A stretch of DNA of 21,284 nt from DATFDN01 sp049591635 (GTDB lineage Bacteria; Pseudomonadota; Alphaproteobacteria; Acetobacterales; Acetobacteraceae), in NCBI GenBank assembly GCA_049591635.1, contig JBAWFF010000538.1, positions 1 through 21,284 on the forward strand. Direction: 5' to 3'. Below, piece after piece: positions 7,619 to 14,763 of this stretch (the first letter of the stretch is position 1; every line of letters begins with the position of its first letter). The position numbers and the translations under genes are program-made. The notes below the pieces were generated by a model. The model worked only from the letters and a program-made list of their open reading frames with translations. It did no database searches and was not told the DNA's origin.

Positions 7619-8499
7619 GGCAGCCGATCACGCATGAACCGCCCCGCCGCCGCCAAGGCGCGCCGCCCGGCGGCGAGTTGCTGGTGAAACAGCGGGAACG
7701 CATGAATCATGTCGGGATAGACCTCCAGCGTCACCGCGATATCCGCCGCCCCGGCCGCGCCGGCGAGGCGCACCGAATCGTCGAGCAGCGTCTCGGCCGA
7801 GCCCACCTGGATCAGCAATGGCGGCAGGCCGCGCAGGTCGGCGTGCAGTGGCGATACCAGGGGCGCGCGCGGATCGCCGCCGGCGAGATAGGCCGTCGCC
7901 AACTCCTGGAGGTAGGGACGCTGGATCATCGGGTCGACCGCGGCCTTGCCGTCGATGCTCGCGCCCGTCATCGCCAAGTCCACCCACGGCGAGATGCACC
8001 AGGCGCAGGACGGCGGCTTCTCGCCCGCATCGCGCAGCGACACCAGCGCCGCGATCGTCAATCCGCCTCCGGCGCTGTCACCGCCGAGCACGACGTTTCG
8101 CGGGTCGATGCCGCTCCCCACCAGGAAGCGGTAGCCGGAAAGCGCGTCCTCCAGCGCCGCCGGAAACGGATGCTCCGGCGCCAGCCGATAGCCTAGCGCC
8201 AAGGTCCGCACGCCGGCCTGTCGACCCGCCTCGGCGACCATCGCGCGGTGGCTGACGATCGAGCCGGAGACGTAGCCGCCGCCGTGCAGGAACAGCAGCG
8301 CCCGATTGGAATCGGCATCCGGCGTCAGCGTCCATTCCGCCGCGACGCCGTTCGCATCCACGCTTTCGACGCGCACGTCGGACGGCACCGGGAACTGCGC
8401 GCCGAGCGCGTCCAGCCGGACGCGGCGCTCGCTCAGCTCGGCGGGCCGCGGCCGCGCGGCCAGTGCGGCCCGAATGCGTACGATCTCGGCGTCGGCCAT
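7615..8499 (-). CDS. Alpha/beta hydrolase, hormone-sensitive-lipase-type esterase
   Basis: A 294-residue esterase with the bacterial HSL signature: oxyanion-hole HGGGY (72-76), nucleophile elbow GDSAGG with Ser142, the acid in SAETLLDD (about Asp240), and the catalytic histidine in MIHAF (about His266). YRLAPEHPFPAA is also typical of the family. Such enzymes hydrolyse short- to medium-chain acyl esters. No signal peptide is present, so it is probably cytoplasmic. The start at 8499 (MADAEIV) has a strong AGGAGGA site 5-6 bases upstream; the longer frame adds 24 residues that run into the decayed rdgB fragment. It is co-directional with the ABC importer, 55 bases ahead of it. The natural substrate is unknown. 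Confidence 0.92.
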   Translation of the reverse strand: MADAEIVRIRAALAARPRPAELSERRVRLDALGAQFPVPSDVRVESVDANGVAAEWTLTPDADSNRALLFLHGGGYVSGSIVSHRAMVAEAGRQAGVRTLALGYRLAPEHPFPAALEDALSGYRFLVGSGIDPRNVVLGGDSAGGGLTIAALVSLRDAGEKPPSCAWCISPWVDLAMTGASIDGKAAVDPMIQRPYLQELATAYLAGGDPRAPLVSPLHADLRGLPPLLIQVGSAETLLDDSVRLAGAAGAADIAVTLEVYPDMIHAFPLFHQQLAAGRRALAAAGRFMRDRLP

Positions 8500-8555
8500 C
8501 AAGTTCCTCCTGTCGCTGCAGAAGTCTCCCAATCTAGCTGCAAAGCCCGGCAGCG

Positions 8556-8840
8556 CTAGCGCATTGGGCACGCCGCCGAGGCTGTCCGAAGGCCTGTACT
8601 CGGTGGCTCAGCGTATTCCTTGCCCTCGGGTTTTATCTCGTCGGATGTCCACGTGGCTGCAGCGGGAGGAAGAACATCGGGTCATAGCCGGCCTCCCTCT
8701 AGCCGCAGGCGCCAGGGCGACAGTGCCACCCGTCCGGCCATAAAGGTGGTGGTTTCGCCGTCCAGTCAGGCGAGGGAGAACGTGCGTGGCGCACCAGACC
8801 TACAAGTCGAGGCGCCTCGCCGAACTCGGGATTCACCCCG
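8556..8840 (-). pseudogene. Decayed 3' fragment of rdgB (second copy)
   Basis: The minus strand carries broken RdgB C-terminal sequence collinear with the intact rdgB at 10070-10675. Shared anchors, in order, are GCACGCCGCC (8568 versus 10088), CGGTGGCTCAGCG (8601 versus 10122, identical 13-mer), a GYDPMF coding block (8672-8689 versus GYDPIF at 10190-10207) and the LAWPD block (8766 versus 10286). The distances between anchors agree within three bases. The LAWPD tryptophan codon has become TGA (8766-8768), and shifts in reading frame occur between the blocks. It ends in a TAG at 8556-8558 in the expected place. The upper limit is uncertain: homology is clear to about 8775 and plausible to about 8840. 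This also explains the roughly 400 bases without a gene before 8903. Confidence 0.8.
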
Positions 8841-8902
8841 CCGTATCGACGACGCTCGTACAAGTCGATAGATTACAGAGATCACCAGGAGGCGAGTGTG
8901 CA

Positions 8903-9163
8903 GTGGCTGAGGTAATTCGGATCGAACGAACGAACTCGCTTCACGGAGATGAGCGTCCGGTTCGCACCAAGCGAGGCTATCAACTTGTGGATCGCCGTAT
9001 TCCCCATCATGGTCGGAATGTGGACGACAATGCGACCTTTGTCGACACACTTGACGAGGCGGCAGCGCTAATTGAAGGAGGATATGCTATTCGCATGGGC
9101 GAGCCTGAAGCGCGTCGAGGAAATTACATTTATCCTGAAAGCCTTCGAATTATCCGAGCTTAA
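8903..9163 (+). CDS. Small hypothetical protein (accessory island)
   Basis: An 86-residue protein of unrecognised family. I start it at the GTG at 8903 because an AGGAGG site lies at 8887-8892 and because the upstream in-frame extension (from 8786) runs through the decayed rdgB fragment. The sequence is polar and charged, with RTKRGYQLVDRRIPHHGRN in the middle, a helical TFVDTLDEAAALIEGGYAIRM, and the end GNYIYPESLRIIRA. It has no signal peptide, membrane segment or recognisable motif. It is followed 76 bases later by the secreted-protein gene on the same strand, with a small stem-loop CGCCAG-ACGC-CTGGCG at 9181-9196 between them. It is G+C-poorer than its neighbours. A partner or regulator role for the downstream protein is only a guess from proximity. 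Confidence 0.6.
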   Translation: MAEVIRIERTNSLHGDERPVRTKRGYQLVDRRIPHHGRNVDDNATFVDTLDEAAALIEGGYAIRMGEPEARRGNYIYPESLRIIRA

Positions 9164-9239
9164 AATCTAGAAGTTCAAGACGCCAGACGCCTGGCGCGAG
9201 CGGACTACCCCACGATTCCGGCCTGCTTCGGAGAGAGCC

Positions 9240-10073
9240 GTGTTCAACGTTGCCTGGATTATCGTTCTCGCTCTATGTCTCCCGTGCTTTATCCCGGCTA
9301 ATGCACGGTCTGACGACCTGCCGCGCGGCTTTAATGGTGATAACGTCCACGCCATCGTGGACGGGATTATTCGGCTACATCCCGAGAAAGATCGATTTGA
9401 GAGCAAGGCAGCCCACATCGCTAGACTCGAGGGCATGGCTAATTCAGAGATTACACGGGGACGAGCCATGTCTGATGAAGTTACATTTGTTGATGGTACG
9501 GCTGTTGGATTGGACAAAGGCTATGGTGTGGTCTTTTATGATCCGGAGCAGAGGCGCCTATTCCTTGGTCCACCCAAACCGGATGGCGTTCCAATCAGCT
9601 GTTTTGCGGACTCTGCAGAATGTGACATCGACGCTGATCATATCATCGGAAGATCCTCAGTTACGGACTCGGAACTCGTCGCCACACATGCGTACGCGAC
9701 TAAGTCCAGGGAGTACATTGGCTCGAATGTCTTCGGAGTACAAAAGCGCGTCGAGAGCAGCGAGGGAGGCGCCGATGCCGTCGTCCTTTGGCCGCAGGGG
9801 CAGGACTATCCCGTTATCGCTGCCGGCCTTCGGAGCATCCATTTGGAGCCGCAGGAGGCGCGGAGGATGTCCGCGCGACGAGACGTAAAGCTCGCGTTCC
9901 GCGGACACCTCGTCTCACCATTTCTTCTAACAACGGACAGCTACTACCCAGCGACGTTGAATAGCCCATACCAAGTGATATCACATAACCGCGTTCTAAA
10001 CATGAAGGTCTCAGAGATTATTCTGTTCGAGCAAAAAACCGGCGCGATAATCCTCACCGTCAGAGTCCCCTAA
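9240..10073 (+). CDS. Hypothetical secreted protein (accessory island)
   Basis: A 277-residue protein with a clear Sec-type signal peptide (MFNVAWIIVLALCLPCFIP, probable cleavage after ANA near residue 22). The mature part has two cysteines close together (C121 and C128, in SCFADSAEC), which could form a disulfide, and a stretch YGVVFYDPEQRRLFLGPP suggestive of beta structure. I recognise no family. The GTG start at 9240 has a GGAGAG site just upstream. Codon use and G+C differ sharply from the flanking core genes. Its TAA (10071-10073) overlaps the rdgB stop on the other strand (10070-10072), so the gene abuts the end of rdgB. It may act in the periplasm or outside the cell. Confidence 0.7.
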   Translation: MFNVAWIIVLALCLPCFIPANARSDDLPRGFNGDNVHAIVDGIIRLHPEKDRFESKAAHIARLEGMANSEITRGRAMSDEVTFVDGTAVGLDKGYGVVFYDPEQRRLFLGPPKPDGVPISCFADSAECDIDADHIIGRSSVTDSELVATHAYATKSREYIGSNVFGVQKRVESSEGGADAVVLWPQGQDYPVIAAGLRSIHLEPQEARRMSARRDVKLAFRGHLVSPFLLTTDSYYPATLNSPYQVISHNRVLNMKVSEIILFEQKTGAIILTVRVP

Positions 10074-10675
10074 CCTACTTTACTCAAGCACGCCGCCTGA
10101 AGCTGCGCGAAAGCGCGCGCGCGGTGGCTCAGCGCGTGCTTTTCAGCCGGCTCCATCTCGCCGAAGGTCCGCGTTGCCCCGGCGGGGACGAAGATCGGGT
10201 CGTAGCCGAAGCCCTTGTCGCCGCGCGGCGGCCAGGTCGCGGCGCCGTCGACCCGGCCGAGGAACGTCTCGGTATGCGCGTCCGGCCAGGCGAGGCACAG
10301 CACGGCGATGAACCAGGCGCGCCGGTCGGCCGCCGCACCCAGTTCGCGGTCCACCCGCGCCATCGCCGGCGCGAAGTCGCGGTTCGGCGCGGCCCAGCGG
10401 GCGGAATGGACGCCCGGCGCGCCGCCCAACGCGGCCACGCAGAAGCCGGAATCGTCGGCCAACGCGATATCGCCTGTTCGCGCCGCCGCCAGCGCCTTGA
10501 TCCGCGCGTTGCCGACGAAATCAGGCGCCGGTTCGTCGGGCTCGGCGAGACCGAGTTCGCCCGCCGAGACGACCGCGAAGCCGAGCGGCGCCATCAGCGC
10601 CTCCATCTCGCGCAGCTTGCCGGGATTATGGGTCGCCAGCACCAGCCGGCTGCCCTGGACAAGCCGGCGCGCCAT
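10070..10675 (-). CDS. rdgB: Non-canonical purine NTP pyrophosphatase RdgB (dITP/XTP pyrophosphatase)
   Basis: A 201-residue HAM1/RdgB protein with the substrate-binding THNPGK (15-20), LADDSGFCVAALGGAPGVHSARW, GFGYDPIFVP and SHRARAF motifs in the right order. It hydrolyses dITP, XTP and ITP to monophosphates and so cleans the nucleotide pool. The ATG at 10675 overlaps the rph stop by one base (TGATG); a GTG at 10678 directly before it is an alternative. The gene is co-transcribed with rph, a common alphaproteobacterial pairing. The extreme C-terminus after QAAC (LSKVG) differs from the decayed copy at 8556 (QAAC-equivalent followed by PMR), as expected if an insertion altered the end. hemW, which often follows, is absent. 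Confidence 0.96.
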   Translation of the reverse strand: MARRLVQGSRLVLATHNPGKLREMEALMAPLGFAVVSAGELGLAEPDEPAPDFVGNARIKALAAARTGDIALADDSGFCVAALGGAPGVHSARWAAPNRDFAPAMARVDRELGAAADRRAWFIAVLCLAWPDAHTETFLGRVDGAATWPPRGDKGFGYDPIFVPAGATRTFGEMEPAEKHALSHRARAFAQLQAACLSKVG

Positions 10676-11394
10676 CACTCCGCGCCCACGGCATCACGCT
10701 GGGCGGCGAACAACGCCGCCGTGCCGTGCCGGGCGAGGCGCAGCAGCGTGTTCAACTGCGCCTCGCTGAACGCGGTCTTCTCGGCGGTCGCCTGCACTTC
10801 GATGATCCCGCCGGCGTCGGTCAGCACGAAATTGGCGTCCGCCTCGGCGTTGGAGTCCTCCTCGTAATCGAGGTCCAGCACCGACTCGCCGCCGGCGATC
10901 CCGCACGACACCGCCGCGACCTGTCCGATCAGCGGATCGCGCGTCAGCACACGCTTGGCGCGCAAGGTGCGGAAGGCGAGCGCCAGCGCCACCCAGGAGC
11001 CGGTGATCGCGGCGCAGCGCGTGCCGCCATCGGCGTTCAGAACATCGCAATCGAGGGTCACCGTCATCTCCCCCATCGCCGTGCGATCGACGACGGCACG
11101 CAAGGAGCGGCCGACGAGGCGCTGGATTTCCTGCGTCCGCCCCGATTGCTTGCCGCGCGCCGCCTCCCGGTCGCCGCGCGTGTGGGTGGCGCGTGGGAGC
11201 ATCCCGTACTCGGCGGTAACCCAGCCCTTGCCCGAGCCGCGCAGGAACGGCGGGATGCGCCCCTCCACGCTCGCCGCGCACAGGACCTCCGTATTGCCCA
11301 TGCGGATCAGGCACGAGCCCTCGGCGTGGCGGGCGAAGCCGGTGGTGAGCGAGACAGGACGCAACGCGTCGGCGGCGCGGCCGGAAGGGCGCAT
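10675..11394 (-). CDS. rph: Ribonuclease PH
   Basis: A 239-residue RNase PH, the normal length. It begins MRPSGRAADALRPVSLTTGF and carries GNTEVLCAASVE, the phosphate-binding region TRGDREAARGKQSGRTQEIQRLVGRSLRA, and LDCDVLNADGGTRCAAITG. This phosphorolytic exoribonuclease trims tRNA 3' ends. The start at 11394 is preceded by CAGGAG (11407-11402) at seven-base spacing; a longer frame from 11421 has no such support. The start region (11371-11407) is duplicated nearly perfectly upstream of the GST gene. It overlaps rdgB by one base. In many alphaproteobacteria rph lies next to and divergent from hrcA; here they are 3.4 kb apart. Confidence 0.97.
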   Translation of the reverse strand: MRPSGRAADALRPVSLTTGFARHAEGSCLIRMGNTEVLCAASVEGRIPPFLRGSGKGWVTAEYGMLPRATHTRGDREAARGKQSGRTQEIQRLVGRSLRAVVDRTAMGEMTVTLDCDVLNADGGTRCAAITGSWVALALAFRTLRAKRVLTRDPLIGQVAAVSCGIAGGESVLDLDYEEDSNAEADANFVLTDAGGIIEVQATAEKTAFSEAQLNTLLRLARHGTAALFAAQRDAVGAE

Positions 11395-11407
11395 GGGGTG
11401 GCTCCTG
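11371..11407 (-). repeat. 37-bp direct repeat, copy 1 (rph ribosome-binding site and first codons)
   Basis: This segment matches 12093-12129 at 35 of 37 positions by direct comparison, the differences being A/T at 11386 and T/C at 11399. It covers the CAGGAG ribosome-binding site and codons 1-8 of rph. Homology stops abruptly at both ends. Confidence 0.9.
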
Positions 11408-11463
11408 GGGTTCGCCGCCATTTGCCGGCGGATCGAGCCCGATGCAAGGCGTGCGGCGGGCGT

Positions 11464-12087
11464 TCAGCCGTTGCGCGGCACCACGTATTCGGCGGGATAT
11501 GTCGCCTGAAACTCGGGCCGCGCCTCGCAGCGCGCCGACAGTCCGTCGAGCGATGGAAATCGCCCGGGCGGCAGCAGGCCCGTGTTCGCCATCCCCATGT
11601 AGCGGGTCATGCAGGCGGTGGTGATCTGTGCCTGATCGAGCCGTCCGTCGGCGGGCCACTCCAACGCGGCGAGGGCTTCGATGGCACCTGTCGCCTGCGT
11701 GCGGCAACGCTCGATCCATTCCGGCCAACGAAAGGCGGAAGGGCGGACGATCTGTTCATAAACTGCCGAACCTGCCTTTTCGATCGCCCCGGTCGCGAGC
11801 GCGATGCGCCGCAAGGCCTGCCGGCGCGCGATCCCCGCTGCCGGCAACAATGCGCGCTGCGGCCCTACGCGCTCGTCCAGCCAATCGAGAATGGTCGGCG
11901 AGTCGATCAGCGTCTCCCCGTCGTCGAGGATCAGCGAGGGGATACGACCAAGCGGATTGATCCGGCGCATCGCCTCGAAGTCCGCGAACACCGATCGCGT
12001 ATCGTGCTCGTAGGGGAAGCCCAGGACACGCAGCGACACCGCCACCCGGCGGACAAACGGGGAATCATATTGGCCCACCAGGATCAT
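11464..12087 (-). CDS. Glutathione S-transferase family protein (YibF-like)
   Basis: A 207-residue GST. The N-terminal thioredoxin-like domain reads MILVGQYDSPFVRRVAVSLRV, then INPLGRIPSLILDDGETLIDSPTILDWLDE, with the conserved cis-proline (IP) and the ESxx-equivalent DSPTI glutathione-binding motif. The C-terminal half is the helical GST domain. The active site has Ser9 in SPF in place of cysteine, as in YibF-like proteins. Substrate unknown. The start at 12087 is an ATG overlapping the TGA of a 10-codon leader ORF, which itself begins with a copy of the rph start. The gene lies 69 bases upstream of rph on the same strand and may be co-transcribed with it. Confidence 0.9.
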   Translation of the reverse strand: MILVGQYDSPFVRRVAVSLRVLGFPYEHDTRSVFADFEAMRRINPLGRIPSLILDDGETLIDSPTILDWLDERVGPQRALLPAAGIARRQALRRIALATGAIEKAGSAVYEQIVRPSAFRWPEWIERCRTQATGAIEALAALEWPADGRLDQAQITTACMTRYMGMANTGLLPPGRFPSLDGLSARCEARPEFQATYPAEYVVPRNG

Positions 12088-12116
12088 GGCGCGGCGGCGC
12101 GGCCGGATGGGCGCAT
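12084..12116 (-). promoter_or_regulatory. 10-codon leader ORF upstream of GST, derived from the rph start
   Basis: Reading from the ATG at 12116 gives MRPSGRAAAP followed by TGA (12086-12084). Its first eight residues equal the N-terminus of RNase PH. Its own CAGGAG site is at 12129-12124, also copied from rph. The stop overlaps the GST ATG (12087-12085) as ATGA, so ribosomes finishing this peptide could re-initiate on the GST gene. Whether it is translated is inference. Confidence 0.55.
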
Positions 12117-12129
12117 GGGGCGGCTCCTG
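12093..12129 (-). repeat. 37-bp direct repeat, copy 2 (upstream of the GST gene)
   Basis: Second copy of the rph ribosome-binding site and first codons, 35 of 37 identical to 11371-11407 and in the same orientation. The two copies bracket the GST gene, so recombination between them would remove exactly that gene. Confidence 0.9.
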
Positions 12130-12206
12130 CGATGCCGGGAGAGAGAAGCCAGAACGCGGGGTGTCTGTCACGTACTGGGCGATGGACCGTCGCCGTTCGG
12201 CCAACC

Positions 12207-12809
12207 CTACATCGGGTATTTGATGAGATTCTGAAATACGAGGGGTGCCCGCGCTTGGATCAGGCGGCCGCCTTCCGCTATCTTGCCGACTTCGATAGCG
12301 GCAAAGCCAAGGCTCTCCGCGAGAGCCGCGACGGTCGCGCTCGCATCCTCATGGTCGCTCGAGACGAACACGACTCTTTGACCGACATCGTCGGGCAATG
12401 CGCTGGCGAGAACCTTGACCGGCAGTTGATTGAAGGCCTTGACCAGCTTCGCGCCCGGAACACGCTCCGCGTTGACCTCGGATGTGAGGCGTCCTTGGTA
12501 TTCGGCCTGCTGCACCTCCTGCGGCAGCATGAAGGCGTTCGTCACGTCGATGACGATCTTGCCCGACCAGTCCCGCAGCACCGCGCCGACGTCCTTGAAA
12601 GCGACCGATCCGACCGCGACGAGGATGATATCGGCTTCGACGGCTTCGGCGACCGTGACCGCCTTGACGCTCGCACCGAGTTCGGCGGTGAGTTCGCCGA
12701 GGGTTTCGGGGCCGCGCGAATTGGCGATGCGGACGGGAATGGTCTTGGCGGCGAAGAAGCGGGCGAGCGTCGCGCCCACCAGCCCCGTGCCTACGATGGC
12801 GTACGTCAT
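12207..12809 (-). CDS. NADPH-dependent F420 reductase-like / NAD(P)-binding oxidoreductase
   Basis: A 200-residue Rossmann protein with the dinucleotide motif GTGLVG (7-12), then PVRIANSRGPETL, where the Ser-Arg after strand 2 suggests NADP(H). DIILVAVG, IVIDVTNAF and KAFNQLP are typical of the F420_oxidored / 6-phosphogluconate-like NAD-binding family. Many such proteins in organisms without F420 have unknown substrates. The ATG at 12809 has a GGAGAG site at correct spacing; the upstream ATG at 12821 would add four residues and lies in that site. It follows the SDR gene by 43 bases on the same strand, so the two probably form an operon under the divergent LysR regulator. Confidence 0.85.
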   Translation of the reverse strand: MTYAIVGTGLVGATLARFFAAKTIPVRIANSRGPETLGELTAELGASVKAVTVAEAVEADIILVAVGSVAFKDVGAVLRDWSGKIVIDVTNAFMLPQEVQQAEYQGRLTSEVNAERVPGAKLVKAFNQLPVKVLASALPDDVGQRVVFVSSDHEDASATVAALAESLGFAAIEVGKIAEGGRLIQARAPLVFQNLIKYPM

Positions 12810-12852
12810 GTGGCTCTCCATATCGATCGTTGCGGGAAGTTCGGTCCGTTCG

Positions 12853-13602
12853 TCAGACGTTGCTGACGCCGCCGTCGACGACCATGTCGGAGCCCGTCAT
12901 GAACGAGCTCTCGTCCGAGGCGAGAAAGAGCGCCGCCGCCGCCAACTCCTCGGGGCGACCAAGTCTCAGCATGGGGGTGTGGGCGGTGTAGCCCTTACGA
13001 ATCGCGGCGGCCTCCTCGGGCGTGCTCGCCTGGTCGTCGAGCATCGGCGTATTGACGACGCCGGGGCTCAGTGTGTTGGCGCGGATGCCGCTGTCCTTGA
13101 ACTCGGCCGCCCATGTCCGGGAGTACGAACGCAGCGCCGCCTTGGTGGCCGCGTAGGCCGAGTGGTTCGCCAGGCCCATGGTGTGCATGGCCGAGGACAC
13201 CAGGATGATCGATCCCCCGCGACCCATCATCGGCAGCATCTTCTGCACGAGGAACAAGGGCGCCCTGGCGTTCAGGGCGAACACGCGGTCGTAGTGGTCG
13301 GGCGTGATTTCGCGCAGCGGCACCTGCTCGGTCACGCCGGCGTTGGACACGACCACGTCCACCTTGTCCTTCGCGCTCCGGACGCCGTCGGCGACGCGGT
13401 CGAGGTCCTCGAGCTTGGACGCGTCCGCCTGGATGGCGGTGACATTAGCGCCAATGAGCCGCACCGCTTTGTCGAGCGCTTCCCGGCGCCGGCCGAAGAT
13501 GAACACGTACGCGCCCTCTTTGACGAAACGCTGGGCGATCGCGAGCCCGATGCCGCTGTTCCCACCACTGATGACGGCGACCTTGCCTTCCAACCTCGAC
13601 AT
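12853..13602 (-). CDS. Short-chain dehydrogenase/reductase (SDR family)
   Basis: A 249-residue classical SDR: cofactor motif GGNSGIG (13-19), NAG (87-89), Asn111, catalytic Ser136/137, Tyr150 and Lys154 (YAATK), and the C-terminal FMTGSDMVVDGG. The Arg-Arg pair after strand 2 (FGRRR, 37-40) suggests NADP(H). It acts as a cytoplasmic oxidoreductase on an unknown carbonyl or alcohol. The start at 13602 has GGAAGGA six bases upstream. It is the first gene of a two-gene unit with the reductase at 12207 and is divergent from a LysR regulator, an arrangement common for inducible stress or xenobiotic-response oxidoreductases. Confidence 0.93.
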   Translation of the reverse strand: MSRLEGKVAVISGGNSGIGLAIAQRFVKEGAYVFIFGRRREALDKAVRLIGANVTAIQADASKLEDLDRVADGVRSAKDKVDVVVSNAGVTEQVPLREITPDHYDRVFALNARAPLFLVQKMLPMMGRGGSIILVSSAMHTMGLANHSAYAATKAALRSYSRTWAAEFKDSGIRANTLSPGVVNTPMLDDQASTPEEAAAIRKGYTAHTPMLRLGRPEELAAAALFLASDESSFMTGSDMVVDGGVSNV

Positions 13603-13650
13603 AATGCGTCCTTCCGTTTGGGTCCCAGGCTCGTCCGGGGGCGGCGCCCT

Positions 13651-13718
13651 TGAGGACCTCAAAATAGGTCGCCTGCGTCAGGCGTTGAGTGCGGAAGTTC
13701 GCATACGGGTGGTGCGAA
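13651..13718. promoter_or_regulatory. Candidate LysR operator region between SDR and lysR-type genes
   Basis: The 174-base divergent gap (13603-13776) holds several perfect dyads: TGAGG-A-CCTCA (13651-13661), GACCT-N6-AGGTC (13655-13670), CGCCTG-CGT-CAGGCG (13670-13684) and TTCGCA-N9-TGCGAA (13698-13718). The last is the best candidate for a LysR-type binding site by length (21 bp) and symmetry, though it does not fit the T-N11-A core exactly. Binding is inference. Confidence 0.5.
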
Positions 13719-13776
13719 ATCCGTCCGGCTGATCTACCAACGTTAGCCGTGGCGGGCGGCAGCAGGATTGCACCAG

Positions 13777-14670
13777 ATGATCGACTGGGATGACGTTCGC
13801 TACTTTCTTGCCGTCGCGCGCGGGGGCTCGGTCCGCGCCGCCGCCGAGCACCTGGGTGTGAACCACTCCACCGTGCTGCGACGCATCGCCCAGCTCGAGG
13901 TGCGCCTCGGGGCGCGCATGTTCGAGAAGCTGCCGTCGGGCTATCGCCTGACGGATGCGGGGGAGGAGGTGCTCGAGTTCGCGGCCCAGATGGAAGCGTC
14001 GTCGAACCAGCTGGAGACGCGCATCTTTGGTCGCGACCAGGGCCTCCGCGGGCTTCTGCGGGTGACGCTGGCGCCGATCCTCGCGACCCACCTGCTCATG
14101 CCCGACTTCGCCGGTTTCGCGCGGCTTCATCCCGAGATCGAGATCGAGATACTGTCGATCGGCGAGCCGGTGAACCTGACCAACCGGGAGGCCGACGTCG
14201 CGATCCGCGTCGTCCACGACAGCGACACCCTGCCACTCAACCTTTACGGCCTGAAGGGACCGGAGCTGTTCGGCGGTGTCTACATGTCCCGCGACCTTCT
14301 TGCCGCGTGGCGCGCGGGGGCGCCTGATCGCATCGGTTGGATCGTCAATAACAATTACAGTCCGGACTGGGCGCGCGGGAATGAGGTTCGCGCCACAGAG
14401 GTTCCGTTCAGGATCACGGATGCCGAGGCGCAGATCGTCGCGGTACGGCAGGGGCTCGGGATGACAACGCTGCCTTGCTTCGTCGGAGATGCCGATCCGC
14501 TGCTGGTGAGGGTGCCGGGCACCGACCTGCACAGGCACGGAACGCTCTGGCTCCTCACACAGGGCGAGTCGCGCAAGACGAAGCGCGTGCGGCTCTTCAC
14601 GGAGTTCGTCGCCCCCAGGCTCGCCGCTTACGCGCCGCTTCTCGCGGGACTATCCTGTTCTCGCGACTGA
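13777..14670 (+). CDS. LysR family transcriptional regulator
   Basis: A 297-residue LysR regulator. The N-terminal winged helix-turn-helix reads WDDVRYFLAVARGGSVRAAAEHLGVNHSTVLRRIAQLEVRLGARMFEK with the expected spacing; the rest is the periplasmic-binding-like effector domain. It probably controls the divergent SDR-reductase pair and itself. I choose the ATG at 13777 (MIDWDD), which has an AGGA nine bases upstream, over the TTG at 13768, which would leave only one base after that site. The next gene, hrcA, is on the same strand 93 bases downstream and may receive read-through. The effector is unknown. Confidence 0.92.
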   Translation: MIDWDDVRYFLAVARGGSVRAAAEHLGVNHSTVLRRIAQLEVRLGARMFEKLPSGYRLTDAGEEVLEFAAQMEASSNQLETRIFGRDQGLRGLLRVTLAPILATHLLMPDFAGFARLHPEIEIEILSIGEPVNLTNREADVAIRVVHDSDTLPLNLYGLKGPELFGGVYMSRDLLAAWRAGAPDRIGWIVNNNYSPDWARGNEVRATEVPFRITDAEAQIVAVRQGLGMTTLPCFVGDADPLLVRVPGTDLHRHGTLWLLTQGESRKTKRVRLFTEFVAPRLAAYAPLLAGLSCSRD

Positions 14671-14763
14671 CGGGCGGCAGGTCGCTGCGCCTCCTCCGTC
14701 GCGAGGGCGTTCCGCGCGCAGCGTCCGATAGATTTGTCCCCAGGACAGACCGGAGGACCAGCG

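Larger units (their letters stand above)
8841..10073. other. Accessory insertion between two rdgB 3' ends
   Basis: This segment has clearly lower G+C than its surroundings: by my count, 56 of 120 bases in 9421-9540 against 50 of 60 in 10381-10440. It carries two plus-strand genes of unknown family, and lies between the decayed rdgB fragment and the exact 3' end of intact rdgB. The right border coincides with overlapping convergent stops at 10070-10073. No integrase, transposase or clear target-site duplication is visible. I infer transfer or insertion, with loss or absence of the mobilising gene. Confidence 0.55.

Noticed and set aside
8801..8868. 10-bp direct repeat TACAAGTCGA (8801-8810 and 8859-8868) as target-site duplication of the insertion
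   Set aside because: Both copies lie on the left side; no matching copy is seen at the right border near 10070, so it does not bracket the insert.
8786..8902. N-terminal extension of the small accessory gene back to 8786
   Set aside because: It overlaps the decayed rdgB fragment and lacks the good ribosome-binding site found before the GTG at 8903.
14671..14763. CIRCE element upstream of hrcA
   Set aside because: No TTAGCACTC-N9-GAGTGCTAA-like dyad is present.
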